From positions 283,216 through 347,215 of the forward strand of contig NW_022985207.1 of the NCBI RefSeq assembly GCF_010093535.1: a DNA stretch of 64,000 nt, read 5' to 3'. Position 1 is the first letter of the stretch; each line of letters starts with the position of its first letter. Shown piece by piece: positions 35,401 through 44,900 of the stretch. The stretch is from Lindgomyces ingoldianus. Taxonomy: Eukaryota; Ascomycota; Dothideomycetes; Pleosporales; Lindgomycetaceae. The notes under the pieces were generated by a model that saw only the letters and a list, made by a program, of their open reading frames with translations, was not told the DNA's origin and ran no database searches. Made by a program: the position numbers and the translations under genes.

Positions 35401-36142
35401 ATTCAGCATGGTTAGGTTTGACAGCATATTCCACCGCCAGGGCGAGATGTTGAGCGCGCATCCCGACACAATACACATGTCCGTCTCGCCGGACCGAATG
35501 CTTTGCGCTGCCATCTGCAGGGCATAGAATGCGGATGAGCATGCCGTGTCAACGGTAACACTGGGGCCGGTCAGGTCGAACACATTCGACACGACGTTTG
35601 AAAGCATGCAGGAATGACCGAGTACGCCTACCTGCGCTGGCATGGAGCATAGGCTGTCTTTTACTTCGATCGTATAGTCGGAGCTATTGGCCGTTGAGAA
35701 CACTCCGACTTTTGTGCCTGCCACGCTTTCTCTCGGCATCCCGGCGTCTTCAAGTGCCTCATAAACACATTCAAGCACGATCCGTCCCTGCGGGTCCTGC
35801 ATGCAATCAGTCAACTACAAGTCAATTCTTTGGCCATGGTGGAAGACGTACAAACGAGGTTGCATCTGTCGCATTCATTTTGAAGAATTGGGCGTCGAAG
35901 CTGGTAATGTCCCCATCCAGGAAGTACCCATGATTCACATGAATCGAGTCCTTGCGCGCTTGGTTTGGATGGTAGAAAGCTTTCCAGTTGAACCGATCGC
36001 TAGGAAACTCTTTGTACCCGTCTTTAGAGTTGGTCAGCATCTCCCAGAAGTCCTCCAGCGAAGCCACGGCTCCAGGCATTCGGCAGGACATGCCGACGAT
36101 GGCCAGAGGCTTGGGCACCGACGAATTCGCTGGCGCTTCCAT
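29433..36142 (-). CDS. Reducing polyketide synthase PKS-B (KS-AT-degenerate DH-degenerate ER-KR-ACP)
   Basis: Five exons (36142-35852, 35796-34876, 34824-30709, 30654-30334, 30266-29433) give 2160 residues. KS has DTACSS (Cys about 183), His about 319 in the unusual HAPGT, and His about 360 (GHLESASG). AT has GQGAQ (about 553) and GHSSG (Ser about 637). The DH fold is present and Asp about 1151 (HPTTLDG) is kept, but the catalytic His of HxxxGxxxxP is Phe (about 963) and the Gly is Pro. No methyltransferase fits between DH and ER. The ER-like part (about 1515-1800) lacks the NFKD segment, has GSAAGQ at the cofactor loop and is shortened. KR has GGGGGLG, the SSVAG Ser and the Y of SAYAAAN, and looks active. 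The ACP has GLDSL with Ser about 2114. Expected cycle product: a beta-hydroxy or beta-keto, unmethylated chain. The 54-nt intron 30655-30708 is in frame and may be retained. Confidence 0.92.
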
Positions 36143-36826
36143 TGTTGTGTGTGCGGTGAGATGAGGGAAACTAAAGGAAGACCAAAGGGGGACACAAAGA
36201 AATGGGGGTGTGAGCCAGCAATAAGTTGCCCTGGCGAGTAAGAGGCTCTTGGATGGTTTTTATACGATGACGGTCATGTCTCTTATACGAAAGATAATAT
36301 CTGCACCTGTAGGCAGAGTCGCAGGATCGTAATCTTAGTTTCCCGAGCCTGAGGCCATTTTTCTAGGATCCCTTTAGTACATCGCTCCCAATCTCCGAAC
36401 TGTATATGATCACAAAAACTAAAAATACCACGCCTCGAAGTTATTTCTCCATGAAGTGCCTATTGAAATATTGCGATTCTCTTAGAGTCTTTTCATACAA
36501 GAGCATACTATCCTCTACCTCTGTTCTCTTCATTTGTCAACAATGTTGTTGCTCGGTAGATTCCAACAACAGCCTTTTGACGTACATCAGCTCTTTGGAG
36601 CTGGTTGTCACCAACACATTTCGAAGTTTTAACCTTCTGCAACCCCATCACAGTAACAAGGAGTCAAAGCCGACACGCGCAAAAGAACACTTCAACGGCA
36701 TTAATGTACAAGCCGCACGTCGTCATCGTCGTCCATCAACCGCTTGTCACACCAATATCCATATCATGCACGAGGTTAGGCGCAAGATAATTTATCCATC
36801 CTCGAAACCAGCTAATATCAGATAAC
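36143..36826. promoter_or_regulatory. PKS-B promoter region
   Basis: 684 bp between the PKS-B start and the 3' end of the dehydrogenase-propeller gene. It carries shared motif copy 3 at 36586-36606. A plus-strand open frame of 139 codons within 36406-36825 has no recognisable features, and I do not call it a gene. Confidence 0.5.
36586..36606. promoter_or_regulatory. Shared inverted-repeat motif, copy 3
   Basis: ATCAGCTC, spacer TTTG, GAGCTGGTT. It lies about 445 bp upstream of the PKS-B start, close to the distance of copy 1 from the PKS-A start. Confidence 0.6.
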
Positions 36827-38817
36827 CTAGGTTAAACTGATTCCAGTGAACCCTCTGCTTTCATCAAAGCATAACCGCGTCTTCTCGCTGCCGTCGAGAT
36901 TGCATCTGTACAACGTACCGCCGAGGTCCGCTACGTATACATGCTTATTCACCGCATCGATCGTGAGCCCAATGGCCTCATGAAAATTCCTTACCAGTAT
37001 CTGATACTTTAACAAAGGTGTGCTGTTCAAGCCTAGTGGCGATCCGGTGCCATTAAGCTGGAGTCTATTGAGCGTATTCCCAAACGGCATCTCGCCTCTA
37101 TCCGTCCAGTAAAGGCTCAATCCTTCCTCGTAGAAATCCAAATCAACCGGCTCGGCAAGCCCTTCCAAAAGACAGACTTTGTCGGTCCTGTTATTGGCGC
37201 TCTCACCTTGAGGCACGTCGATGCCCGCGCTGAAGATGCGCCCTTGCCACCCTTTGGCCAGGCCCTTCTGCGTCCAGAATATTTTTCCCAGTCGATGAGA
37301 TAGCGCGATCCCGACGCACCATCTTGTAGCATCTTTCCGATCGTTCTCATTGCTCTTGTCGCCGGTGCAAATGATTTGTTCTAGGTTGCCGCCTCCAAGG
37401 TCACAGCGCCAGATACCTAGACCTTCCCGATCAGCAACGTACAGTTTTTCGGTGCGGGGGTCAAGGGTGATTTGCTTTGGGGTGTTCAATATCCCTGCTT
37501 CAATGAGCTGCTTGTGATCGCTTCCATCAATTTTCGCCGACCATATGGTGCCATCCATCGTACCTGGATAGCCCATGCAGGTCCAGAAGAACCGCCCTTG
37601 AGATCTTGATACCGCGATGCCATCTGGTAGGTACTGCTCTTTGAACAACGTCCGGATATACTGGCCGGTGGTGGAGTATTCTAATACCTTTCCTGTCTTC
37701 AGAGAGTTGACTTCGCCGGATAAGCCGTTATCTAACACAAGTATCCTTGGTTCTACAGGCGTATTCGGCTCCATAACTGTACTTGTTTCTCCAAGTATAT
37801 TTGGTTCCACTAACGTGCTTGGTTCCGCTCCCGTACCCTTGGCCTTTGCCTCTGGAGGGAAAAAGCCACCCTTATCACTCTTCGATCCTAACCTGCCTTT
37901 ATCGACATACTCCCTCTTCAGGAAGTCCACGGTGTTCTTGGTCTCCAGACCTCGCTCTTTAGCAAAATTCTCTTCGATAATAGCAACGGTGTCGAGGCCC
38001 ACAACTTGACAGCTCTATTAGTATCTCTGCACCCTCAAATTCGCGATCAGACTCACCATCCATGGCCCGAAACGGCCTCAGCCCGGGCACCACAACTGTT
38101 TCAAAAAAAATATCATCCACAGTCGCCGGGTCCGAAACACCCTCCGCAACCACCATGAGCAACTCTCTCTTCATCGCAGCCCAGACCCGATTATGGATGA
38201 AACCAGTCGATTCCTTCTTCGCAACGAACACCTTCGCACCCACCTCTTCCAACCTCTTAGCCAGGAACGGGAAGATGTCCAGCGCCGTACTCCCGTTCGT
38301 CATGAGTTCAACCGCCCGGACATACGGTGGCATGAAGTAATGCGTATTCAGCACACGCTGCCTTGCTTCACCCATCTTCTCCGAGACAGCCTTCGACCTG
38401 AACGACGACGAATTCGTTGCCAAAATGCTATCTCTTGCCGCGAGCCGCTCCAACTGGCCAAAAATCTTCTGCTTCACCTCTAACACCTCAGGCACACATT
38501 CAACGACGTGCCACGCCTCTGCCACCGCATCTTCCAGCTCACTGAAGAGCAGCTCCCCAGCTACAATCGCCCGCCCTTGCTGGTAGATCGCCACATTCTC
38601 GGTAAAGTATTTCAGCGCTTCGCGCTGCGCTTGCGCGTCCGGGTCGTGCATATGCACAGCGTAGCCCGCAGCCGCCCAGGCCGTCGCTAAGAATATTAGT
38701 GTTGGATTGAGAGGGTGTGAGTGTCGTACCGATTCGGCGGCCCAACACGCCGGCGCCGATGATTGCTACGGGCCGGGTCTTGTAGTTTTGTGGCTCGTGC
38801 CAAGGGTTGCTTGACAT
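36827..38817 (-). CDS. 3-hydroxyacyl-CoA dehydrogenase fused to a YWTD-type beta-propeller (LAM1-like?)
   Basis: Three exons (38817-38730, 38686-38057, 38004-36827; introns of 43 and 52 nt) give 631 residues. Residues about 16-285 are a 3-hydroxyacyl-CoA dehydrogenase of lambda-crystallin type: GAGVLG (21-26), ATNSSS, HYFMPP with catalytic His about 145, and GFIHNR (Asn about 195). A Pro/Glu/Val/Thr-rich repetitive linker (about 295-330, EPxTxVEPxI pattern) leads to about 300 residues of propeller repeats: FWTQKG, YWTDRG, VYVADLGG and LYVADREG blades. Both halves share the last exon in one frame. Expected chemistry is NAD-dependent oxidation of a 3-hydroxyacyl thioester to the 3-keto form, which would supply the decarboxylase. 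The propeller's job is unknown: binding platform or lactonase-like. I remember LAM1 of Tox1 as belonging to this dehydrogenase class, but not in detail. Confidence 0.87.
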
Positions 38818-39135
38818 TTTCTTAGGGCGGGGAGCAGGATGTGATAGGGATTGAATAACGATTCGGAAGTGGGATATAAAGTGTTGTTGCTTATATAGAA
38901 GAACACTGTGGGTCGAGGATTGAGGAGTATTGCAGGGCGAGCTTGTGAGATCTAAGGAGATGAGGGAGTAGTTCTAGTCTTGCTTTAGGTTTTATGGCGT
39001 TGGGTAGGGCGCGGCTCTTAGGAGCTGATTCTTTATGGATGGGGCGAATCGGTTGGACTGATATCTGACTTTTTCTCGGCAAGCTTAGCCGACTACGGAT
39101 AAGCTTTTCAAAAGACTTTGCCCACGCCAACGCAC
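38818..39135. promoter_or_regulatory. Promoter of the dehydrogenase-propeller gene and right edge of the GC-rich island
   Basis: It contains shared motif copy 4 (39011-39031). Composition falls into AT-rich repeat sequence just after 39130. Confidence 0.5.
39011..39031. promoter_or_regulatory. Shared inverted-repeat motif, copy 4
   Basis: CGGCTC, spacer TTAG, GAGCTGATTC. It lies about 195 bp upstream of the dehydrogenase-propeller start and is nearly identical to copy 1. Confidence 0.55.
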
Positions 39136-39395
39136 TAACGTATTGAAATAGTCAGATTAGCTAAAGCTTCCTCTATTTACAAGCAGAGCTTCCTCCGCTT
39201 ATATTTTTAGTTTCTGAGAACGCCGGCTTTTCCTCAAGCCTAATGTAGTTAGTAGAATCTCCTCTTTAGATAATTTAGGCTTAATTATTCTAGAATTTAA
39301 AAGATCTTTAGCAATGTAGCATATGTAATACCTTAACAAGCAAGTTTTTAATTAACTTTCTAAAAAGTACAATACGTAGTATCTAGTATACTGCG

Positions 39396-39485
39396 GCTTC
39401 TAATTACGTGCAACCTGAATTAAAGCCCTAGTTGTAGAGCTGCAGCTGTGCAGCTTGTTGTGTCTACAGAAATTTCTCAGGCTGT
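39396..39485. repeat. Dispersed approximately 90-bp repeat, copy 1
   Basis: Begins GCTTCTAATTACGTGCA and ends at CTCAGGCTGT. It is directly repeated at 39695-39785, and part recurs at 61411-61480. The intervening 39486-39694 is GC-richer and contains no convincing gene. The pair could be terminal repeats of a small element, but I see no target duplication. Confidence 0.5.
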
Positions 39486-39694
39486 TAAGTGTGACGGTGC
39501 TGCTTGTCAAGCTCCGCTCCTAGTCACATGACCGCGCTAAGAGCTATGCTAGCGCCTTGGCGCTGCGCAAGCTTTCTCTCGAGAAAAGCCTTCACCTCTT
39601 TCTCGCTTCCTAAAACGAAGCACAGGTCATATGACCTCCAAACAGGTCAGGTGAGGCCATACTGGCCTGTTCTGGGACATCCGGCCTTACAACA

Positions 39695-39785
39695 GCTTCT
39701 AATTACGTGCAGCCTGAACTAAACCCCTAGTTGTAAAGCTGCAGCTGTGTAGCTTATTATGTCTGCAGAAATTTCTTAGGATGTT
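39695..39785. repeat. Dispersed approximately 90-bp repeat, copy 2
   Basis: Direct copy of 39396-39485 with transitions only over most of its length. It lies just left of the TIR transposon at 39808. Confidence 0.5.
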
Positions 39786-39897
39786 TTGAAGCTCGAGGGC
39801 TGACTTACTGTGTTTTAGCGTGTAATGCACGGCCTCGCGTAATGCACGGTTCTGCGCGAAGCTGTCAAAACTTCAACCACCTCTCTCTCAACCAATA

Positions 39898-40182
39898 TGG
39901 GCAGTATTAAGGCCGCTTTAGAGTCGCTGAAATTGCTAAAACCTAGAGAATCACTAAATTATGCTGCAGTAGCTAGGCAGTATAGCGTTGATTAATCTAC
40001 GCTCTTAAGGCGTCACTAACGCGTTACCCGCCTGCGTGCAGAGAAACTTAAAAATCAGCAACTACTTAGCCTAGTGCAGGAGAAAGAGCTAGTAGAGTAC
40101 ATTAATAGGCTTTGCGCAAGAGGTCTATCCCCTTTAAGACAGATAATTTAAAATTTTGCAACAGAAATAGGTAGTAGGCAAG
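39898..40182 (+). pseudogene. Transposase N-terminal fragment (HTH), interrupted
   Basis: The frame from the ATG at 39898 reads like a psq/Tc5 DNA-binding N-terminus (NYAAVARQYSVD, then a VTRLRAEKL segment) but has RIP-type stops. It is cut at 40182 by the gypsy element. Confidence 0.6.
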
Positions 40183-40803
40183 TGTTACAATCCTTACTCC
40201 AGAGAAATGGTTCTTTCGGGAGTACGTCGGCCTATAAGGGTGTGTTAACGAGGGGGTAGGACTTAGCTAGATCAGGTGTACAGTCTGTTAAGCAGAGTGC
40301 AGGGTAAGGCAGGGTTAAGAATAGGCAGGCTTGTGGTTTAACCTAGCAGCTGTATAGGGAGCTAGTAAACCTAATCTATAGGGATAGAAATAGAGGTATA
40401 TGTAGTGCAAGATATATAAGACAGCAGAGTTCCCTTTGTAAAGGTTTTAATGCCTCTTAGTTTGTTAGATAGTAAAGACTAAATAATAAACTTAATAGTA
40501 ATTACAACCTTCTAACTATAGTTATAATTAGGACTATATACATAGGGTCTACATGCGTTTGCATGCGTTGCATGTGTTGCATGCATTGCCTACAACAGCC
40601 TATAATGCCTACATTACCTGCAATGTTTTAGTCCCTATTAGACAGTGCATTCTGCAAGGCTTTTATCTAAAAGCTAAAGCTATTTCTTATCTGTCCTATC
40701 ACGTAATTTGCTTAGTTTAGGGCTAAGCGCCTTCTATCTAACATTGTTTAGGCTGTGTAGGACAGCTAGTTAGGTTATTATAGTCTAACTGTTAGCTGTA
40801 ACA
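40183..40803. repeat. Left LTR of Ty3/gypsy element (621 bp)
   Basis: Starts TGTTACAATCC, ends CTGTAACA, and is preceded by GCAAG (40178-40182). Same length as the right LTR, from which it differs almost only by transitions. It contains a short GCATGCGTT-type tandem array near 40555. Confidence 0.85.
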
Positions 40804-40979
40804 CGCAGGCTTCTCTTCTAGTTAGCGTTCTTACTGTTATGTTCTTTCTGTTGCGCATATTAGATTTTCTTTTTAGCTAGTGTATTTCTATCTTTAAAGG
40901 CTAGTTTAATATTTATCTTTTTTAACTATGCCTTATTAGGTTTCTTGTACTTCTGCTATTACCTATTACCTTTGTACTA

Positions 40980-41560
40980 TTGCTTGTCTTAATCCTTATT
41001 GTTATATAAAAATGCGTCTCTATAGTCCTTACTAGTCTTATAGTTCTTCTTATGTAATGTCCTTATTATTAAATAAGTGCGTAGAGTGTGTGCAAAAAGG
41101 TAGTTATTATAATGCTTTTATTTCTAATGCAGCTTAGGATTACCTAGAGCGTAAGAAGAAGAAACTACGCAGGGAACTAGAGGCAGCTAAAGAGAAGAAA
41201 ATAAGAGAAAAGAAGAAAGAGATATAGAAGTAGGCTAAGTCCCTAAGGCGTTTTTAATTCTTTATAGCTTAGTAAGAACAGGTTTAAAAACAGTTAAAAG
41301 TTCTAGCAAATTAAAGAGTAAAGTATCTAAAAAGAGACTTTTCCTTGCTAGATAAGCTTAAAGCGCTTAAAGCAAAAGCAGCTAGTCTTCCTCCTTCTTA
41401 GCCTGTGTTAAAGGGTTGTAGACTTTCTACATCATAGCTAGCTAGTGCTGCTGCAGTTTTAACTAATAATAGTGTTTTCTAGTCTAGAAAGCTTTCTCTA
41501 AGGTAGTTTTACTTAAAAGAGACTCCTAATATTTATAAAAGGCCTAAGGAGTGTTTATTA
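40980..41560 (+). pseudogene. Antisense accessory ORF remnant in gypsy element (Cys-cluster plus coiled coil)
   Basis: On the strand opposite to pol, next to the left LTR, the decayed frame shows a CVECVQKG element followed by a Lys/Glu-rich heptad-like stretch (LERKKKKLRRELEAAKEKK, 41141-41200). I believe some fungal Ty3 elements carry an extra ORF with spaced cysteines and a coiled coil at this position. Function unknown. Confidence 0.4.
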
Positions 41561-41999
41561 GGCTTTTAGCAGGTTCCTAAGTGTTTTTACTAGTAGGCTA
41601 TCTTTTCTATTTTACTAAGTACCTATCTTCTTTATGTTCTAAAATTCTTTTTACTTTATATTCTTTTTCTTCTTCTTTCTATTCTGTAGTTGTAAGTAGA
41701 ATATTTTAAAGTGTAAGTTTAAGTTTTAAGACATAGAACTAGGGGTGTATCTACATTTCTTTTAGTAGCTTAAGTTTACAAGTGCTAGGGCATGTTTATA
41801 TAACTTAGTATAGTTTTATGTGTTTTTCTACTAACTTCCTAGAAAGTCTAGGTGTCTTAAAGTTCTTTATGTCTAAATATACATAATTATTTAGGTGTAT
41901 TTCTAGTGCTAGTTTTTTTTCTAGTTTACTACCTTTTCTATAGCTTCTTTAGCTAATTAGGCTTCTCTAGTTAGTTTCTAGTGCAATTCTAGAAGTTTA

Positions 42000-44900
42000 G
42001 TTGTGCAGTCTATAGCTTCTAGAGGATTAGTTAGTTATAAGTTATAAAGCTTATATTACAGAGTGTATCTAAAATTAGCCTTATACAAGGTTTCCTTAGT
42101 TATAGCTAACTTTAAAGTATTAATAGTAAATTATGCTATTAGTAGCTATTTTGCCTAATTTATTTATTTATATAAGATGTATTTTTATAAGTACTTTTCT
42201 ACTTCTATGTTTACTTTTTCTGTTTATCTATTTATCTATAAGTAGTAAGCAGTAAAAAGCTTATAATTAATTCTAAAGTGCTTAACTAAAGCTGTTTAGA
42301 ATTTACTAGTAAATATTTTATTATAATTAAAAATAATAATCTTAGGGCAGCTGTAAGTAGCAAAGACATTTTTCTTTAATTTAAACATAAATTTCTTAGC
42401 TGTAATAGTTTTTTCTAATAGCTATAAGTAAATAAACTTAGTAGTTTTGTCTATAACTTATGTAATTATGTTATAGGGTCTTTTAGTGCTAAGCTTACAT
42501 AAGGGCAGTAGTCTAGTTATAAAGTCTATAGTTATTATTATTTATAGTTAGCTAGGTGCTATAATTAGCTAAATTAGTCTATATAGTTTATGCCTTTATA
42601 AGTTGTTTTTGTTATAGGTATTGCATTTCTGTAGGACTTTAGTGCACAAATGCTTTAATTAGGGTATCTTTTAGAGTATAGCTGTCTTAATTTTCTTTTT
42701 TAGTAACCTAATTCCTAGGTGTCTAAACATAGAGGCCTTATAGCATTCTTATATAAGATTTTTTTATTCTTATTTAACTATTATAAGGAAGCATAGTAAC
42801 TTTTTATAATCTAGTTCTTTATAAACTATTCCTTTAAGAGTTTCTTTAAAGATTATAAATTCTTCTAAGTTCTGTTTATTTGCCTTAAAGTAGTCTACGC
42901 GCCTACTTAAGGCGTTAGCTTGTTAGTTGCTGCTCCCTACTACATGTTTAATAATAAAGTTAAACTAGGTAAGTTCTATAGCCTATTATACATGCATTAG
43001 TAAAAGTTTCTTAGTAGTAAGAAAAGTAATAAGGTTTACATAGTTAGTGTAAATTATAAATTATTAACTAAGGCTTTAAAGTTCTACTTCCTAGCTTCTG
43101 CATGCATTTACTATAGCTTTTAGTTTCTTATTAGAGATAGTATATTTTTACTTTAGCAGTGTAAACTTTGCTAAGTAATAGGCTACTAGATGCTATTAGC
43201 TGTTTTTTTGTTTTTAAGATAGCGCTGCTTCTTTTACTTTTAGAGAAGCGTCTGTGTGCACTTTTGTTTCTAGTGTAAAATTATACATTTTAAAGATAGG
43301 GTAGCTTATTACTATTTATTTTAGTTCTTAAAAGGCTTCCTTTATCTCTGTTATTTATTAAAACTTCTAGGTTACTTTTTTCTTTAAAGTAGTGTCTATA
43401 AGAGGAAGGGCTATTTTTAAATAATTCTTAATTATTCTTTGTATATAGCTAGTAAGGCCTAGAAATCCTTTAATTTCTGTTACAGTAGTTAGTGTTAGCT
43501 AGTCTAATACCTTGCTTACTTTAGTAGGGTCTATTTTTATTTTCTTTTTATTAATAATAAATCTTAAGTATTTAGTTTTTTATACATTAAATTTACATTT
43601 TTCTAGTTATAGGTAAAGTCTGTACTGTTAGAGTTAGTTAAGTACAAGTTTTACTTTAGATATGTAGTCTGTCCTGTCTTTTTTAGTATATATTAGGACG
43701 TTGTCTAGATACATAAGTATAAATATATCTAGGTAAGAGTTAAGCGCTGTGTTAATAACTTGTTAAAAGGTTACTAAGGCGTTAGTTCGTCTAAATAGCA
43801 TAATAAAAAGTTTATATAGTCTTTTAAAAGTTTAAAAGGCTGTTATCTATTTATGTTTTTTTTTATTTTTATTTTATTAAATCTATCCTAGACATTAAAT
43901 TTAGTAAAGTGTTTAGTTCCTTTAAGCTAATTTATAATATTTTAGATAATTAGTAGAGGGAATTAATCTCTAATAGTGTTGTTGTTTAGAGTTTAATAGT
44001 CCTAGCATACTTATACCTTGCTATTCTTCTTCTTTATAAAGGTTACTGCTACTGCTACTAGACTATTACTTTCTTTAATATGTCCTCTAAATAGCATTTT
44101 ATCTATGTATTCCTACAGGGCTTCTTTTTAGGCTTTTGTTAATAGTTGTAGTTTATGCGTTTTTAATTATAGGTTTAGTTTAAGATTAATAATGTAGTCC
44201 TAGGGCTAGTGTAGCAGCAGTTCTTCTAGGTCTTCTAGGGTTTTAAACATGTCTTTGTAATCCCTGTATTCTTTAGGTATCTTACTTATTTCTTAAACTA
44301 TTTAGTAGATTCTAACCTAGTTAAAGTCCCTTTTTTTTTAAATTTTTTAAAGGAGATTTCTTCTAATTCTTTCTTTATTAGGTAGACAGCCTATGCTTTA
44401 GGTTTCTAGTAAAGAAATATTTTTAGTTTTTAGTTTATTTTGTTAGATTCTTTATAAAGTGCTAGCTGTGCTGCTTTTTTATTATTTTAGTAAGATAAAG
44501 ACATAGTTTGCTAATTAATTATAGAATTATGTTAGTAGAGCTAGTTGTAACCTAATATTGCCTAGTATTTGTCTTCTAGTAGCAGTATGTTAAAGAATAT
44601 CTAGTCTTCTGTACCTTCTGCTTTAGTAATAAGTTCTTCTATTTTTAGTTAGATTTATCCTACTCTGTATTTTATTAATAAGGCGTTAGCTAGAGATACC
44701 CTAAAAGGGTTTTTTTTACTTTAAAAAGGCATGTTTTTTTAGTTAACCTATCTTAAATTAATTACTGTAAATGTGCATCTGCTGTTAATTAAGGCAAGTC
44801 CTTCCTATTTTTAGCCTAGGTGTTAGAGGGTAATTTTAGTTATTAAGCTTTAGCCTAGTCTTTATTTTACTACAATAAAAACATAGAGTTCTTAAGGTGT

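Noticed and set aside
8131..36142. Interpretation as a lovastatin/compactin-type cluster
   Set aside because: LovC- and LovG-like proteins are present, but there is no P450, no acyltransferase like LovD and no HMG-CoA reductase copy, and the decarboxylase, SDR and dehydrogenase set fits polyketol toxins better.
36406..36825. 139-codon plus-strand frame in the PKS-B upstream region
   Set aside because: No recognisable domain, near-random composition, and it overlaps the shared promoter motif.
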